Assembly: GCA_051745085.1 (NCBI GenBank)
Contig: JBNJDR010000003.1
Location: 1 to 64,000, forward strand
Source of the DNA: Halonatronomonas sp051745085
GTDB lineage: Bacteria; Bacillota; Halanaerobiia; Halanaerobiales; Halarsenatibacteraceae
Direction: 5' to 3'
DNA length: 64,000 nucleotides
Shown: positions 49,756 through 58,339 of the stretch, one piece after another
Layout of the letters: each line of letters begins with the position of its first letter
How positions within the stretch are numbered: position 1 is the first letter of the stretch
Notes under the pieces: model-generated
The model's input: the letters and a program-made list of their open reading frames with translations, nothing else
Told to the model about the DNA's origin: nothing
Databases searched by the model: none
Position numbers and translations under genes: made by a program

Positions 49756-50202
49756 TTGTCGGATCTGATGGCCAGATATAAAAATATATTAGCAGAAAAT
49801 CAGTATAAACTAACTTCCCAGAGAAAAGCTATTTTAAAAGTTTTAATTCAAAACAAAGATAAGCATTTTTCAGCAGAAGAATTATATGAAGAAGTTAAAA
49901 AAATTAATCCTGAGATGGGTCTAGCCACGGTTTACCGCAACCTGGAATTATTTTGTCGGTTAGATATCACTCATATGTTAGAATTTGATAGTAATTTCAA
50001 ACATTACGAGTTGGTATTTTCGGAAGACCATCACCATCATTTGATTTGTGTTAATTGTAACAAAATTATTGAATTTAATGATGATGATTTAATAAGTTTT
50101 GAGAATAGATTAGCCAGAGAGTATAATTTTGAAATGAAAGATCATTACATTAAGTTTTACGGTTATTGCGAAGATTGCCAGAATAAAAAAGAAAGGGAGT
50201 GA
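49756..50202 (+). CDS. Fur family regulator (Fur/PerR/Zur type)
   Basis: A metal-sensing repressor, 148 residues from TTG 49756 (site AAGGAG). Winged helix (about 15-80): YKLTSQRKAILKVL, HFSAEELYEEVKKINPEMGLATVYRNLELF. Metal sites: EDHHHHLICVNC and YGYCEDCQ give the structural Cys4 zinc site and the HHHH regulatory site. Which metal or peroxide it senses cannot be told. The next gene, a Crp/Fnr regulator, starts 5 bp after the stop. Confidence 0.93.
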   Translation: MSDLMARYKNILAENQYKLTSQRKAILKVLIQNKDKHFSAEELYEEVKKINPEMGLATVYRNLELFCRLDITHMLEFDSNFKHYELVFSEDHHHHLICVNCNKIIEFNDDDLISFENRLAREYNFEMKDHYIKFYGYCEDCQNKKERE

Positions 50203-50207
50203 TGTCA

Positions 50208-50897
50208 GTGGAACCTACTAAAAACTGTTTAAAGGATTTATCTGTTTTTTCCCTACTAGACTGGGAAGAGATTGAATCTATCTGTGAAAACGGTTATGTG
50301 AAAAATTATCGCAAAGGGGAAATAATATTTTTTGAGGCAGATAGTGAAAAAAAGTTATATCTATTGGTAGACGGACAGGTTAAGTTATCTATGTTATCCA
50401 GTGAAGGTAGAGAAAAGGTAATGACAATTCTCCAGGCAGGAGATATTTTTGGCGAAATTTCGCTTTTTGATCATGATCCCCATCCTCTTACAGCTGAAGT
50501 AGTAGAAGAGGCTAAATTGATGATTCTAGAATGGAGCAACCTGGAAGAAATTATCATGGATCAACCCCGTCTGGCCTTAAAGATTATCGAGGCATTGTCA
50601 AAAAAGACCAGATTATTAACAAGTCAGGTTAGGGATCTGGTGTTTCATGATGCAATAGGTAGATTGGCTAATTTACTGATCCGTTTTGCTAAAGATTTTG
50701 GTAAAGAGACAGAGGAAGGGACCATGATAGAGTTAATCTTAACCCATCAGGAGATAGCTAATCTGCTAGGGGTGTCAAGGGTTACTGTCACAAAAACCCT
50801 AAACAAATTGATAGATCAAGGCTTAATAAAGATTAAAGAACGGAAAATATATATATTAGACCATCAAGGTCTAAATGAATGTGTTAAAGATATATGA
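50208..50897 (+). CDS. Crp/Fnr family regulator
   Basis: A 229-residue regulator. The N-terminal cyclic-nucleotide-like domain (about 25-120: IIFFEADSEKKLYLLVDGQV, AGDIFGEISLFD) lacks an obvious Fe-S cysteine set (only two cysteines near the N-terminus). The C-terminal HTH is LTHQEIANLLGVSRVTVTKTL. The preferred start is GTG 50208, 8 bp after AAAGGGAG; ATG 50202 is only 2 bp away from that site. It sits in a unit with a Fur gene and aroE. The effector is unknown. Confidence 0.92.
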   Translation: MEPTKNCLKDLSVFSLLDWEEIESICENGYVKNYRKGEIIFFEADSEKKLYLLVDGQVKLSMLSSEGREKVMTILQAGDIFGEISLFDHDPHPLTAEVVEEAKLMILEWSNLEEIIMDQPRLALKIIEALSKKTRLLTSQVRDLVFHDAIGRLANLLIRFAKDFGKETEEGTMIELILTHQEIANLLGVSRVTVTKTLNKLIDQGLIKIKERKIYILDHQGLNECVKDI

Positions 50898-51757
50898 GCT
50901 GCTTAAATGGATATTTTGAACCAGATTATTTGTTAGGTTTATTTGGAGCAGATGTAAGCAGGAGTTTATCCCCTACAATCCATAATTATGTTTATCAGGA
51001 GAGAAAGCAGAAAGCGATCTATAAGGCTTTTTCCATTAACGAGGAGCAGGTAGGACCTGCTTTAAACCAACTTGCCAGTTTTGAATTTAAAGGTCTGAAT
51101 ATTACAAATCCCTATAAAGAATTAGTTATTAAATTTTTAGATGAGGTATCTGAAGCAGGTAGTAAAATTGGGGCTGTTAATACGATAAAAGTAGAAGATA
51201 ATGGACTTTCTGGTTATAATACTGACTACCTTGCAGTCAAGGAAATCATATCGGACAATATGCAAAATTCTCAATATTTGACTACTGTTTTACTGTTGGG
51301 AGCTGGAGGAGCAGCTCGCTCGGTATTGTATGCTTTATCAAAGTTCACCGGATTTAAAATTTTACTTGGAAATAGAACCGAGAGCCGAGCTAAAAAATTG
51401 ATCGAAGAGTTTTCTGAACTGTTTTCCTACAAAGGGGAAATTAAATATGTTAAATGGACTCAAAAAGCCCTGGGTAATGCTACTTCTCAAGCCGATATTA
51501 TAATTGAAGCCACGGGCTTAAGCTGGCAGGAGCAGGTATATCCAGGTTATGAAAAGATTAGTTCTCATCATTTCGTTTTTGATCTAAGTTATCCGCAAAA
51601 TCAGGGGCCCCTGTCTAAATATGCTAACGAGCAGCAGGCATGTTATTTAGATGGCAAAAATATGTTATTGATCCAGGCTAGAGAAGCAGATAAAATTTGG
51701 TTTCCAGCTAAGGATAATCAGGAAAGGAAACGTTTGTTTCAGCAGGATATCTTTTAA
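50894..51757 (+). CDS. aroE: Shikimate dehydrogenase
   Basis: It reduces 3-dehydroshikimate with NADPH. The 287-residue protein has the shikimate site (GADVSRSLSPTIHN, FKGLNITNPYKE with the catalytic Lys, AVNTIK) and the NADP domain (VLLLGAGGAARSVLYAL, LGNRTESRAKKL). ATG 50894 overlaps the previous stop by 4 bp (ATGA). aroK and aroQ, also of the shikimate pathway, lie on the far side of the pilus operon. Confidence 0.95.
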   Translation: MSCLNGYFEPDYLLGLFGADVSRSLSPTIHNYVYQERKQKAIYKAFSINEEQVGPALNQLASFEFKGLNITNPYKELVIKFLDEVSEAGSKIGAVNTIKVEDNGLSGYNTDYLAVKEIISDNMQNSQYLTTVLLLGAGGAARSVLYALSKFTGFKILLGNRTESRAKKLIEEFSELFSYKGEIKYVKWTQKALGNATSQADIIIEATGLSWQEQVYPGYEKISSHHFVFDLSYPQNQGPLSKYANEQQACYLDGKNMLLIQAREADKIWFPAKDNQERKRLFQQDIF

Positions 51758-51784
51758 GTAAAAAAATTTAATACTTCTCGCATA

Positions 51785-51812
51785 ACATCACCGAATTTTG
51801 GTGGTGTTTTAT
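51785..51812 (+). terminator. Terminator after aroE
   Basis: ACATCACC (51785-51792) pairs with GGTGGTGT (51800-51807; one G-U pair) and runs into TTTTATTATTTTAT. It separates aroE from the pilus operon. Confidence 0.8.
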
Positions 51813-51913
51813 TATTTTATAGAAAATTTTATAAAAAAATATAAAATCTTGCAGGAATATTTTTACTTATGGAGAAATAAGTTTTACCTTAAATTTTTCC
51901 AGGAGGTGAGGAC

Positions 51914-52996
51914 ATGTATGGTGGAGGACAGATAATTAATAATCTTCACAGTCTGATTGGCGAAGCAAATAGGGATGAAGCAAGCGACATCCATTTAGAG
52001 CAGACTGAGTCTGGGGGCAGAGTGAGGTTTAGAATAGATGGACTTCTGCAAACTAAAGAAGAGCAATCGGTAGAGATTATCAAAAACTTAATTGCAAGGG
52101 TTAAGCTTTTAGCAGGTCTGGATATAACAGTCCATAATATGATTCAGGAAGGAAGTATTTCCGGAAAAGCATGGAATACCGCTGAAATTAGGATATCTAT
52201 AATGCCTACAGTAAGAGGTGAAAAAGCAGTATTAAGATTAAGAGGAGATAAGAAGTCTTATCAACTTCACGAAATTGGGTTTTCGCCAGATAATTTTCAG
52301 GTATATAAAAAATTGATTAGAGTGAATCAGGGGCTAATTTTATTTACCGGCCCTACCGGTAGTGGTAAGAGTACAACATTATTAGCAACAATTTCAGAAC
52401 TCAATCAACCAGACTTGAATATCATTACGCTGGAAGATCCTGTGGAGATAAGGCTTCCTTCTGTTAATCAGTTATATGTTAATACTGCAAATGGTTCAAA
52501 GTTCGCGGAGTATCTTCGAGCGGTATTAAGACAGGATCCTGACATTATTATGGTAGGAGAGATCCGAGATTTAGAAACAGCAGCAATGGCCGTAAGAGCT
52601 GCCCTTACCGGTCATCAAGTTTTTAGTACTATTCATACCGCAGATTCCGTAGGAGCAATTATTCGCTTAATTGAAATGGGGATTCCTTCTTATCTGGTGG
52701 GAGCAAATTTAAAAGGAGTAATAGCCCAGCGTTTAATCAGGAAATTTTGTCAGACCTGTTTGGGGCAGGGTTGTTCTAATTGTAATCATACAGGGTATAA
52801 AGGGAGAAAAGCCATCCATGAAGTTTTACCTATTACTGATGAAATTAAGAAGTTAATTATTCAAAGTAGTTCTGAAACAGAAATAAAGAAAGCTGCCAGT
52901 AAAGCAGGTGTGATATTTCTAAAAGAAGCAGGGGTGATAGAAGTTAAAAATAATGTAACCAGTCAGGATGAGTTAGAAAGGATTCTAAATGAATAA
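51914..52996 (+). CDS. GspE/PilB-type assembly ATPase (short form)
   Basis: A 360-residue secretion ATPase that powers pilus or pseudopilus assembly from the inner membrane. Walker A GPTGSGKST is at 146-154, the Asp box near 168-180 (NIITLEDPVEIR), Walker B DPDIIMVGEIRD near 209, then the His box STIHTADS. The zinc-type four-cysteine motif of GspE/PilB is C279, C282, C287, C290. The N-terminal MshEN/T2SSE domain of full-length PilB is absent, and the N-terminus starts directly at the N2 domain. ATG 51914 follows CAGGAGG. No retraction ATPase is nearby. Confidence 0.93.
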   Translation: MYGGGQIINNLHSLIGEANRDEASDIHLEQTESGGRVRFRIDGLLQTKEEQSVEIIKNLIARVKLLAGLDITVHNMIQEGSISGKAWNTAEIRISIMPTVRGEKAVLRLRGDKKSYQLHEIGFSPDNFQVYKKLIRVNQGLILFTGPTGSGKSTTLLATISELNQPDLNIITLEDPVEIRLPSVNQLYVNTANGSKFAEYLRAVLRQDPDIIMVGEIRDLETAAMAVRAALTGHQVFSTIHTADSVGAIIRLIEMGIPSYLVGANLKGVIAQRLIRKFCQTCLGQGCSNCNHTGYKGRKAIHEVLPITDEIKKLIIQSSSETEIKKAASKAGVIFLKEAGVIEVKNNVTSQDELERILNE

Positions 52997-54026
52997 AGCA
53001 AGAGAAAATGCTTGTAAATTAGCGCGGGAGTGGGGGCTATATTTAAAGGGGGGTTATCCACTTGTAGATGCCCTGACGTATAGTCTGCATAAAGATTTAG
53101 ATAAACAAATAAAGGTTCGTTTGCATCAGATGATTATAGATTTAGAGAACGGACTTTCTCCAGAAACGGCAATCCAAAGATTTGATAAGGTTCTGCCTGA
53201 TTTTTTTCTGGTTATGTTTGCTCTGGGGTGTGGAAGTGGTAATTTGGATGTAATTCTAGAACAGCTGGAGGAGTTTTATCGGTGGCAGATTCAGGAAAGA
53301 AAAGAGATAATAGGGAAACTATATTATCCGGTGTTGACCATGACTGTATTTCTGATGATGACTCTTTTGATTATCCTGGTCATTCTTCCTACTTTTCAAA
53401 CCCTTTATACAAGCTTAAATATTGAACTAAATCGAGTTTCTCTAATTCTTATATATTTAGGAAGATTTGTGTCTTATCACCTTAAGAAAATCTTTGTTTT
53501 ATTAACAGCAGTAGGAGGAACACTAATATATCTAAGTAAGTATCGATCTGATTTATTCCGAAACCTAATCCAGCGACTGCCCGGCTGCAAAAAATTTGCT
53601 GGCCAGCTAGCTTTAAGTCGATTTCTAACAGGTTTAGCACTTCAGCTCAAAGCAGGTATGGATATTAATATGTCTTTGCAAACGGCAGCCAGATTAACCG
53701 GAGAACCTTTATATCGAAACGGTGCTGAAGAGATAATTAAAGATATTGGAAACGGCAAGGGTTTGGTTGAAAGCTTGGTTAAATGGATTCCAGTAGAGTC
53801 CGGCCATATTTCTTTATTAAAGGCAGGTGAAAGGACAGGCAGGTTGGGAGAAAGCTTAGAATTTCTTAGTCAAATTCATCAAGATTATTTAAAAAACTTT
53901 GTAGACAGATTAAATAAATTAGTTGAACCTATTTCTATTACAGTATTAGCGTTATTCACCGGTATTCTAGCTTATTTATTATTAAATCCTATCTGGCAGA
54001 TTTTTAATAGCGGCTTATTACTTTAA
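52989..54026 (+). CDS. PilC/GspF inner-membrane platform protein
   Basis: A 345-residue polytopic protein with two copies of the T2SSF domain. The first includes GNLDVILEQLEEFYRWQIQE; the hydrophobic helix YPVLTMTVFLMMTLLIILVI and its partners follow; the second has SRFLTGLALQLKAGMDINMS and LLKAGERTGRLGESLEFL; a last helix (ITVLALFTGILAYLLLNPI) ends it. It overlaps the ATPase gene by 8 bp, so they are co-translated. Confidence 0.94.
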   Translation: MNKARENACKLAREWGLYLKGGYPLVDALTYSLHKDLDKQIKVRLHQMIIDLENGLSPETAIQRFDKVLPDFFLVMFALGCGSGNLDVILEQLEEFYRWQIQERKEIIGKLYYPVLTMTVFLMMTLLIILVILPTFQTLYTSLNIELNRVSLILIYLGRFVSYHLKKIFVLLTAVGGTLIYLSKYRSDLFRNLIQRLPGCKKFAGQLALSRFLTGLALQLKAGMDINMSLQTAARLTGEPLYRNGAEEIIKDIGNGKGLVESLVKWIPVESGHISLLKAGERTGRLGESLEFLSQIHQDYLKNFVDRLNKLVEPISITVLALFTGILAYLLLNPIWQIFNSGLLL

Positions 54027-54048
54027 GAATATGAAAGGGGAGTTTGGC

Positions 54049-54426
54049 ATGAAAATTATCCAAAATAATCATGGCTTTACTTTAATTGAGATGACGATGG
54101 TATTGGTCATTATAGGTATTTTACTAAGCATATCTATTCCCGGTCTGGCTGGAATTAGAGAACAAGCAGAAGCTACAGCGGTTCAACTTGAACTTTCTGG
54201 GATAAAAACCCTGCTTGAAATATATTATTTAGAAAATGATCATAAGTATCCTCCCCAAGCTGAATTTACGACCCTAGATATTGAAAAGTCCGAAAACTTC
54301 TTTTATGAAACTAATACCGAAAGAACATCTTATAAAGTAATAACTACCAATGCTTATGGAGGAAATTATTATTACATCGAAGATACGAAAACGAATATTC
54401 AGCGGACCAGTACTTCAACTTTATAG
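54049..54426 (+). CDS. Major pilin/pseudopilin (GspG/PilA type)
   Basis: A 125-residue prepilin. Class III leader MKIIQNNHG is cleaved before F10; the mature N-terminus FTLIEMTMVLVIIGILLSIS has the conserved Glu at +5. The soluble part is short and has no visible Cys pair. The start is ATG 54049 (site AAAGGGGAG); ATG 54031 lies inside that site. It is the first of five small pilin-like genes and the most canonical. Confidence 0.9.
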   Translation: MKIIQNNHGFTLIEMTMVLVIIGILLSISIPGLAGIREQAEATAVQLELSGIKTLLEIYYLENDHKYPPQAEFTTLDIEKSENFFYETNTERTSYKVITTNAYGGNYYYIEDTKTNIQRTSTSTL

Positions 54427-54428
54427 TC

Positions 54429-54869
54429 ATGACGCTCTGGGAGATTTCCCTAACTTTGTTTTTGATCGCAGTTTTATTTGGAGTTAGCATAAGTTCGTTA
54501 TATCTGCCAGAAAAGTTTATGCTCTGGCAGCAGGCGGTATATACCAGGCTATTAGTGGTCCAGTTAAAATACCAGGCTCTTCTAACAGGACAAAAAACAG
54601 AACTTCATTTAATTTCAGGAGAACCTGTTGGATACATCCTGTATCTAAAGAACGACTCCGGGCTACAAAAATTGAAAACTGGCGAATATCCATATTTTCA
54701 TAAACTACTGGATCAAAACGGCCAGATCGTTCCGCCAGGTGAAAAAATCATATTTTATTTAACCAGCGAGTTTTCCTCAGCCAGCACAACTGCTGGCTGG
54801 GGGAGCAATGCCAGTATTATCTATGTGATTATGAATAATCGAGGGAGGCTTAGATTTGAAACTAGATGA
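54429..54869 (+). CDS. Minor pseudopilin without a leader peptide
   Basis: A 146-residue protein with a pilin-like N-terminal hydrophobic helix, MTLWEISLTLFLIAVLFGVS, then a soluble GspH-like part. No G^F cleavage site precedes it; the start Met takes the place of the mature Phe and a Glu lies at position 5. No in-frame ATG, GTG or TTG with leader-like codons is seen upstream. ATG 54429 is only 2 bp after the major pilin stop and has no clear ribosome site, so it depends on coupling. Minor pilin is likely; exact class is unsure. Confidence 0.75.
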   Translation: MTLWEISLTLFLIAVLFGVSISSLYLPEKFMLWQQAVYTRLLVVQLKYQALLTGQKTELHLISGEPVGYILYLKNDSGLQKLKTGEYPYFHKLLDQNGQIVPPGEKIIFYLTSEFSSASTTAGWGSNASIIYVIMNNRGRLRFETR

Positions 54870-55269
54870 GCAGGGTTATAGCTTGCTTGAGATTATGGTG
54901 ACCTTATGTTTGCTGTTTATTTTTTCCGCATCAATCATTTCAATTACAACGAAAATGTCAAACCTTACAGAAGGATTAACCAAAGAGCGAGAATTTGCAG
55001 AAGCAGCGCAAAGCCTTGGAATAGAATATTTGGAGAATATATATTACAAAAATGTTAGTAGGCCTCAAGTAAAACAAAGTTATTCCTGGCAGGAATTAGA
55101 TGATTTAGATTTTGAATTAGCTGCGCAGATTCCTGCAGAAATAAAGGAGAAGATTAAATTTCAGATTGAACTGCTTAGTGATGCCGAAAATTATAATATA
55201 TATCAATTAATAATCAGTCTTGCCGACTTAGAGTTGACATTTTTCTATTTAGATGAGGAGGCCGGATGA
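54856..55269 (+). CDS. Minor pseudopilin (Y+1 type)
   Basis: A 137-residue prepilin: leader MKLDEQG, then YSLLEIMVTLCLLFIFSASI with Glu at +5 and Tyr instead of Phe at +1. The soluble domain is acidic, with a coiled stretch LTEGLTKEREFAEAAQSLG. TTG 54856 (site GAGGGAGG) overlaps the preceding gene by 14 bp. A GspI/PilV-like minor pilin by size and order. Confidence 0.8.
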   Translation: MKLDEQGYSLLEIMVTLCLLFIFSASIISITTKMSNLTEGLTKEREFAEAAQSLGIEYLENIYYKNVSRPQVKQSYSWQELDDLDFELAAQIPAEIKEKIKFQIELLSDAENYNIYQLIISLADLELTFFYLDEEAG

Positions 55270-55273
55270 AGTA

Positions 55274-55771
55274 ATGCAGAAGGATGAGAGAGGTTTTACC
55301 CTGATTGAATTGATAGTTATCCTGGTTATTGCTAGTATCATTTCTACATTTATTATGAGTATCCTGCTCAACGCCATAAATTTTAACAAAAGGGTTTTGA
55401 TTCAAGCCAACCAGACAGAATTAGATTTAATAATTGAAAAAATAATTCGGGATATACTCCATTCTGCAGATATAAAAGTGATCGAAGGAGGCATAGAAAT
55501 ATTAACCCAGGAAAACAGCTGGGTAGTCTACCAAGTTTACAGCAGCAGCAGTGGACCTGCCCTGGGTTATAAAAAAGAAAAAAGCATTTCCCTAACAGGA
55601 GAAGTGGAATACACCCGGATAGATAGCATTATTGCGGATATCATTGACTTTTCATGGGAAGAAAAAGGAAATCTTTTATATTTGAGGATATGCCAGCAGG
55701 TAAGTTCTGAGGAGCAGATGTGCAGATATAGAACAATTCATGAAGGAGGGAGATTTTGGACTTCACATTAA
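55274..55771 (+). CDS. Minor pseudopilin (GspJ/PilW-like)
   Basis: A 165-residue prepilin from ATG 55274 (site GAGGAGG, spacing 12): leader MQKDERG, mature FTLIELIVILVIASIISTFI with Glu at +5. The soluble domain is about 135 residues with a C-terminal Cys pair (CQQ...CRY) and a Trp-rich end (GGRFWTSH). Codons upstream to 55253 are in frame but lie inside the previous gene. GspJ-like by position. Confidence 0.8.
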   Translation: MQKDERGFTLIELIVILVIASIISTFIMSILLNAINFNKRVLIQANQTELDLIIEKIIRDILHSADIKVIEGGIEILTQENSWVVYQVYSSSSGPALGYKKEKSISLTGEVEYTRIDSIIADIIDFSWEEKGNLLYLRICQQVSSEEQMCRYRTIHEGGRFWTSH

Positions 55772-56097
55772 ACCAATCAGGCTTTATGATTATTAAAGTT
55801 TTATATGTTACTGTTTTGGTTACTATTTTATTTCAATTTACCCTTGCAGTTTTATTGTTAAATATGGAGCTAAGTAAAAACTTTACCCTGAAGATCAAGC
55901 ATGATGCTTTAATAACCTCAAGTATTTATGCTGCTTCTTTTATAAAAGAATCGGTAAATTTTTCAACTGAGCCTTCCAATTTGATCGTACATCTTCTGGA
56001 TGAAACGATTTTAGAGATAGAGGTAGAAGAAAATTCGGAAGGCAATTGGGTTTTATTAAAAATTGATGAAGAAATAGTTTATAATCACTATTATTAA
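55756..56097 (+). CDS. Minor pilin-like protein lacking Glu at +5
   Basis: A 113-residue protein. Leader MDFTLNQSG is followed by FMIIKVLYVTVLVTILFQF, so position +5 is Lys rather than Glu. GspK/PilX-type tip pilins also lack Glu5, which supports a tip role; the small size is below that of normal GspK. TTG 55756 (site GGAGGG) overlaps the preceding gene by 16 bp. It is the last pilin before pilM. Confidence 0.7.
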   Translation: MDFTLNQSGFMIIKVLYVTVLVTILFQFTLAVLLLNMELSKNFTLKIKHDALITSSIYAASFIKESVNFSTEPSNLIVHLLDETILEIEVEENSEGNWVLLKIDEEIVYNHYY

Positions 56098-56116
56098 ATT
56101 AGAAAGGAGAAGAATT

Positions 56117-57007
56117 ATGTCATTTTCAAAAAAACAGGGTTTTTTAACTATCAGTGAACAAGAAATAATTTATCTAGGAGGGCGTAAAACGAAAGAAGAG
56201 TTTACCTTACAGGAAGTTGTCAGACAGCGATTATCTGATGGCATAATTAAAAACGGAATTTTGGAGAAATCTGGCATATTTATTTCAATTTTGCATAATA
56301 TTAAGCAGAAAATAAAATATAAACCGGCAAGTATCGATTGTGTGCTGCCAGATGATCAGATAGATTATCAAATTTTTAATACTCCTATACTTTCTAAAGC
56401 GGAACTGCAGAAGGCAGTTCAATTAGAAGTAAAAAGAATGATCGATTATGATTTAGACAGGGCTGCTTATGATTATACTCCTATCAAGAAGTCAGAATCT
56501 GATTGCAGTATATTTTTAGTTGTTATGCAGAAGTATATTTTGGAACAATATTGTTATGCTCTATATCAAATTTTTAATAACCTAAGAAGAGTAACAGTTA
56601 GAATGGAAGCAATTTGGAAACTGTTAGCTCGTCTTTGTAATAACGATGCAATATTTTTGGAAGTATATCCGGATAGCATTTATCTGACAGCTGGCAATCC
56701 TGATCAAATATATTTTTCCCGAACTTTTTCTTCTGAGTTTAATCGACTGCCGGATATAGAAGAAATAATAAACGGGGCAGATAATTTCATGCAGAGGGAG
56801 TTTAATCTAGCCCCGATTAAAAATATAATTTTATTGAATAATTCTAATAGAGATTTAAAAATTTCTCGAAGCTTATATAGCAAACATAATTGGATACCCT
56901 TAGAGATAGAGGACCAAAAAAAGAAATTAAATCATTCTGTTTTAAAGAATTATTTTACTTCTAATAATTTTGTTTCTGGGTTAGGGATGATCGCTAGTGG
57001 GAGCTAA
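56117..57007 (+). CDS. PilM-like actin-fold protein
   Basis: A 296-residue cytoplasmic protein in the PilM/GspL-cytoplasmic position. Motifs are weak: FLTISEQEIIYLGG near the N-terminus and CVLPDDQIDYQIFNTPILSK, then AELQKAVQLEVKRMIDYDL, which is characteristic of PilM. Order before pilN and pilO makes the call firm. ATG 56117 follows AAAGGAG. Confidence 0.8.
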   Translation: MSFSKKQGFLTISEQEIIYLGGRKTKEEFTLQEVVRQRLSDGIIKNGILEKSGIFISILHNIKQKIKYKPASIDCVLPDDQIDYQIFNTPILSKAELQKAVQLEVKRMIDYDLDRAAYDYTPIKKSESDCSIFLVVMQKYILEQYCYALYQIFNNLRRVTVRMEAIWKLLARLCNNDAIFLEVYPDSIYLTAGNPDQIYFSRTFSSEFNRLPDIEEIINGADNFMQREFNLAPIKNIILLNNSNRDLKISRSLYSKHNWIPLEIEDQKKKLNHSVLKNYFTSNNFVSGLGMIASGS

Positions 57008-57491
57008 TATCAATTTATTCAAGCAAAGTTGGTTAATTCGAAAAAAGGTTCAGAGGCGTTTATTTATTTTTTTAATTATAGCAGTACTAACATCTGCTAT
57101 AATCTATTTACATTTATCTAAGAGGTTATCCGAGGTATCCTCTGAAAGCAATTTCCAATCTAATTTAATTTTAAGCCAGATAGAAAAGGAGGATTTAATT
57201 CAGCTGCGGGGCCAACTTTCTGAGCAGACAAGTCAGGCGCAGGTTAACATTAGTTTAGCTTACTGGGATAAACTAATTACGGAATTATTAGGGGAGATAG
57301 CTCAGATAGAACGTCTGACCTACGCCGATATGACCTTGGTAATTACTGGAGAGCTTAAAGCATATTCAGATTTTCAAGTTTTAACTACAAGGGCAGCAGA
57401 TTTAAGGACCCAGGGAGTTAAGATATCGGTCAATAAAATAGGACCGTTAAATCAAGGACAATTTATTCTGACCCTGCAGGGGGAGGAATGA
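56997..57491 (+). CDS. PilN-like protein
   Basis: A 164-residue bitopic protein. A short cytoplasmic N-terminus starting MGANINLFKQSW is the PilN tail that binds PilM; one membrane helix (about 21-42) follows; then a coiled and ferredoxin-like periplasmic part (LVITGELKAYSDFQVLTTRA). GTG 56997 overlaps pilM by 11 bp. Confidence 0.8.
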   Translation: MGANINLFKQSWLIRKKVQRRLFIFLIIAVLTSAIIYLHLSKRLSEVSSESNFQSNLILSQIEKEDLIQLRGQLSEQTSQAQVNISLAYWDKLITELLGEIAQIERLTYADMTLVITGELKAYSDFQVLTTRAADLRTQGVKISVNKIGPLNQGQFILTLQGEE

Positions 57492-57492
57492 G

Positions 57493-58332
57493 GTGTTAAC
57501 ATACAAAAAATATTATAATTTTATCCTTAATTGTGTGTTAGGGCTTATCCTGGTTTATATGTTTTATTTACTAACAACCACTTTTCAGGGATATTTTGTC
57601 TGGAAAAATCAAGCCGGAGAATATATCGCTAATAATACATTATATCAAGAAGAGCTCCTGGAACTGCAGACATTAAAGGAAAAAGCTGCTAATGCTGGCT
57701 TTACTGCTTTGAATGCATTAGAGGTTAGAAATATCATCACTGAATATCTCCAGAATTCTGATATATTGATAATGGAAGACCACTGGGATAAAACAGCTCT
57801 TAATTCTAAGCTTTCTTTATTAGGCGCAGGAGAGGAAATGGCTGAATTTTTGAAATGGTTATCAGAAAAAATATCCCCAGCAATTAAAGTTAAACAGCTA
57901 GAAATCAAATCTAACCAGGAAGGGGTTGGATTGGATCTAGGATACGTCTTAAGAGACAGGGCTTGGCTGTTTGAACCCGGAGGGAAACCTGAAGCATCCG
58001 GAAATGAATTGTTGAATTTTGTTTGGGATTATTCGTCACAAGTCATCCCCTCAGAAAATTTTTCCTATCAATATAAAACCGATAATAAGGAAGGGGATGA
58101 GCATTTCAGACTTGATATTGATCATACAATCTATAAAAAACCCGATTATATCACTTGGTTAGGGTATTATCATTCTTCAACTCGCCCCCATTTCTTACTT
58201 GAGATATACGGAGAAACTCTCCTCTTTACTCCCGATGTTAAGGTGATCTTGGCAGATAGTGAATATCGCTTACGTTTATTATCTGAACCTGTCTTACAGA
58301 TAGGAGATAAATTATATAAAATAAAGGAGTGA
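57493..58332 (+). CDS. PilO-like protein
   Basis: A 279-residue bitopic protein: one N-terminal membrane helix (about 10-30), coiled coil (about 40-75: LYQEELLELQTLKEKAA), and a mixed C-terminal domain with a Trp-rich segment. Longer than usual PilO (about 200), perhaps with an extra PilP-like region at the C-terminus, which might explain why no separate pilP gene is seen. Order pilM-N-O-Q supports the call. GTG 57493 follows GGGGAGG. Confidence 0.65.
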   Translation: MLTYKKYYNFILNCVLGLILVYMFYLLTTTFQGYFVWKNQAGEYIANNTLYQEELLELQTLKEKAANAGFTALNALEVRNIITEYLQNSDILIMEDHWDKTALNSKLSLLGAGEEMAEFLKWLSEKISPAIKVKQLEIKSNQEGVGLDLGYVLRDRAWLFEPGGKPEASGNELLNFVWDYSSQVIPSENFSYQYKTDNKEGDEHFRLDIDHTIYKKPDYITWLGYYHSSTRPHFLLEIYGETLLFTPDVKVILADSEYRLRLLSEPVLQIGDKLYKIKE

Positions 58333-58339
58333 AAGTTTA

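Noticed and set aside
51813..51913. Possible riboswitch upstream of the pilus operon
   Set aside because: The region has AT-rich short hairpins, but I see no c-di-GMP or other known riboswitch core.
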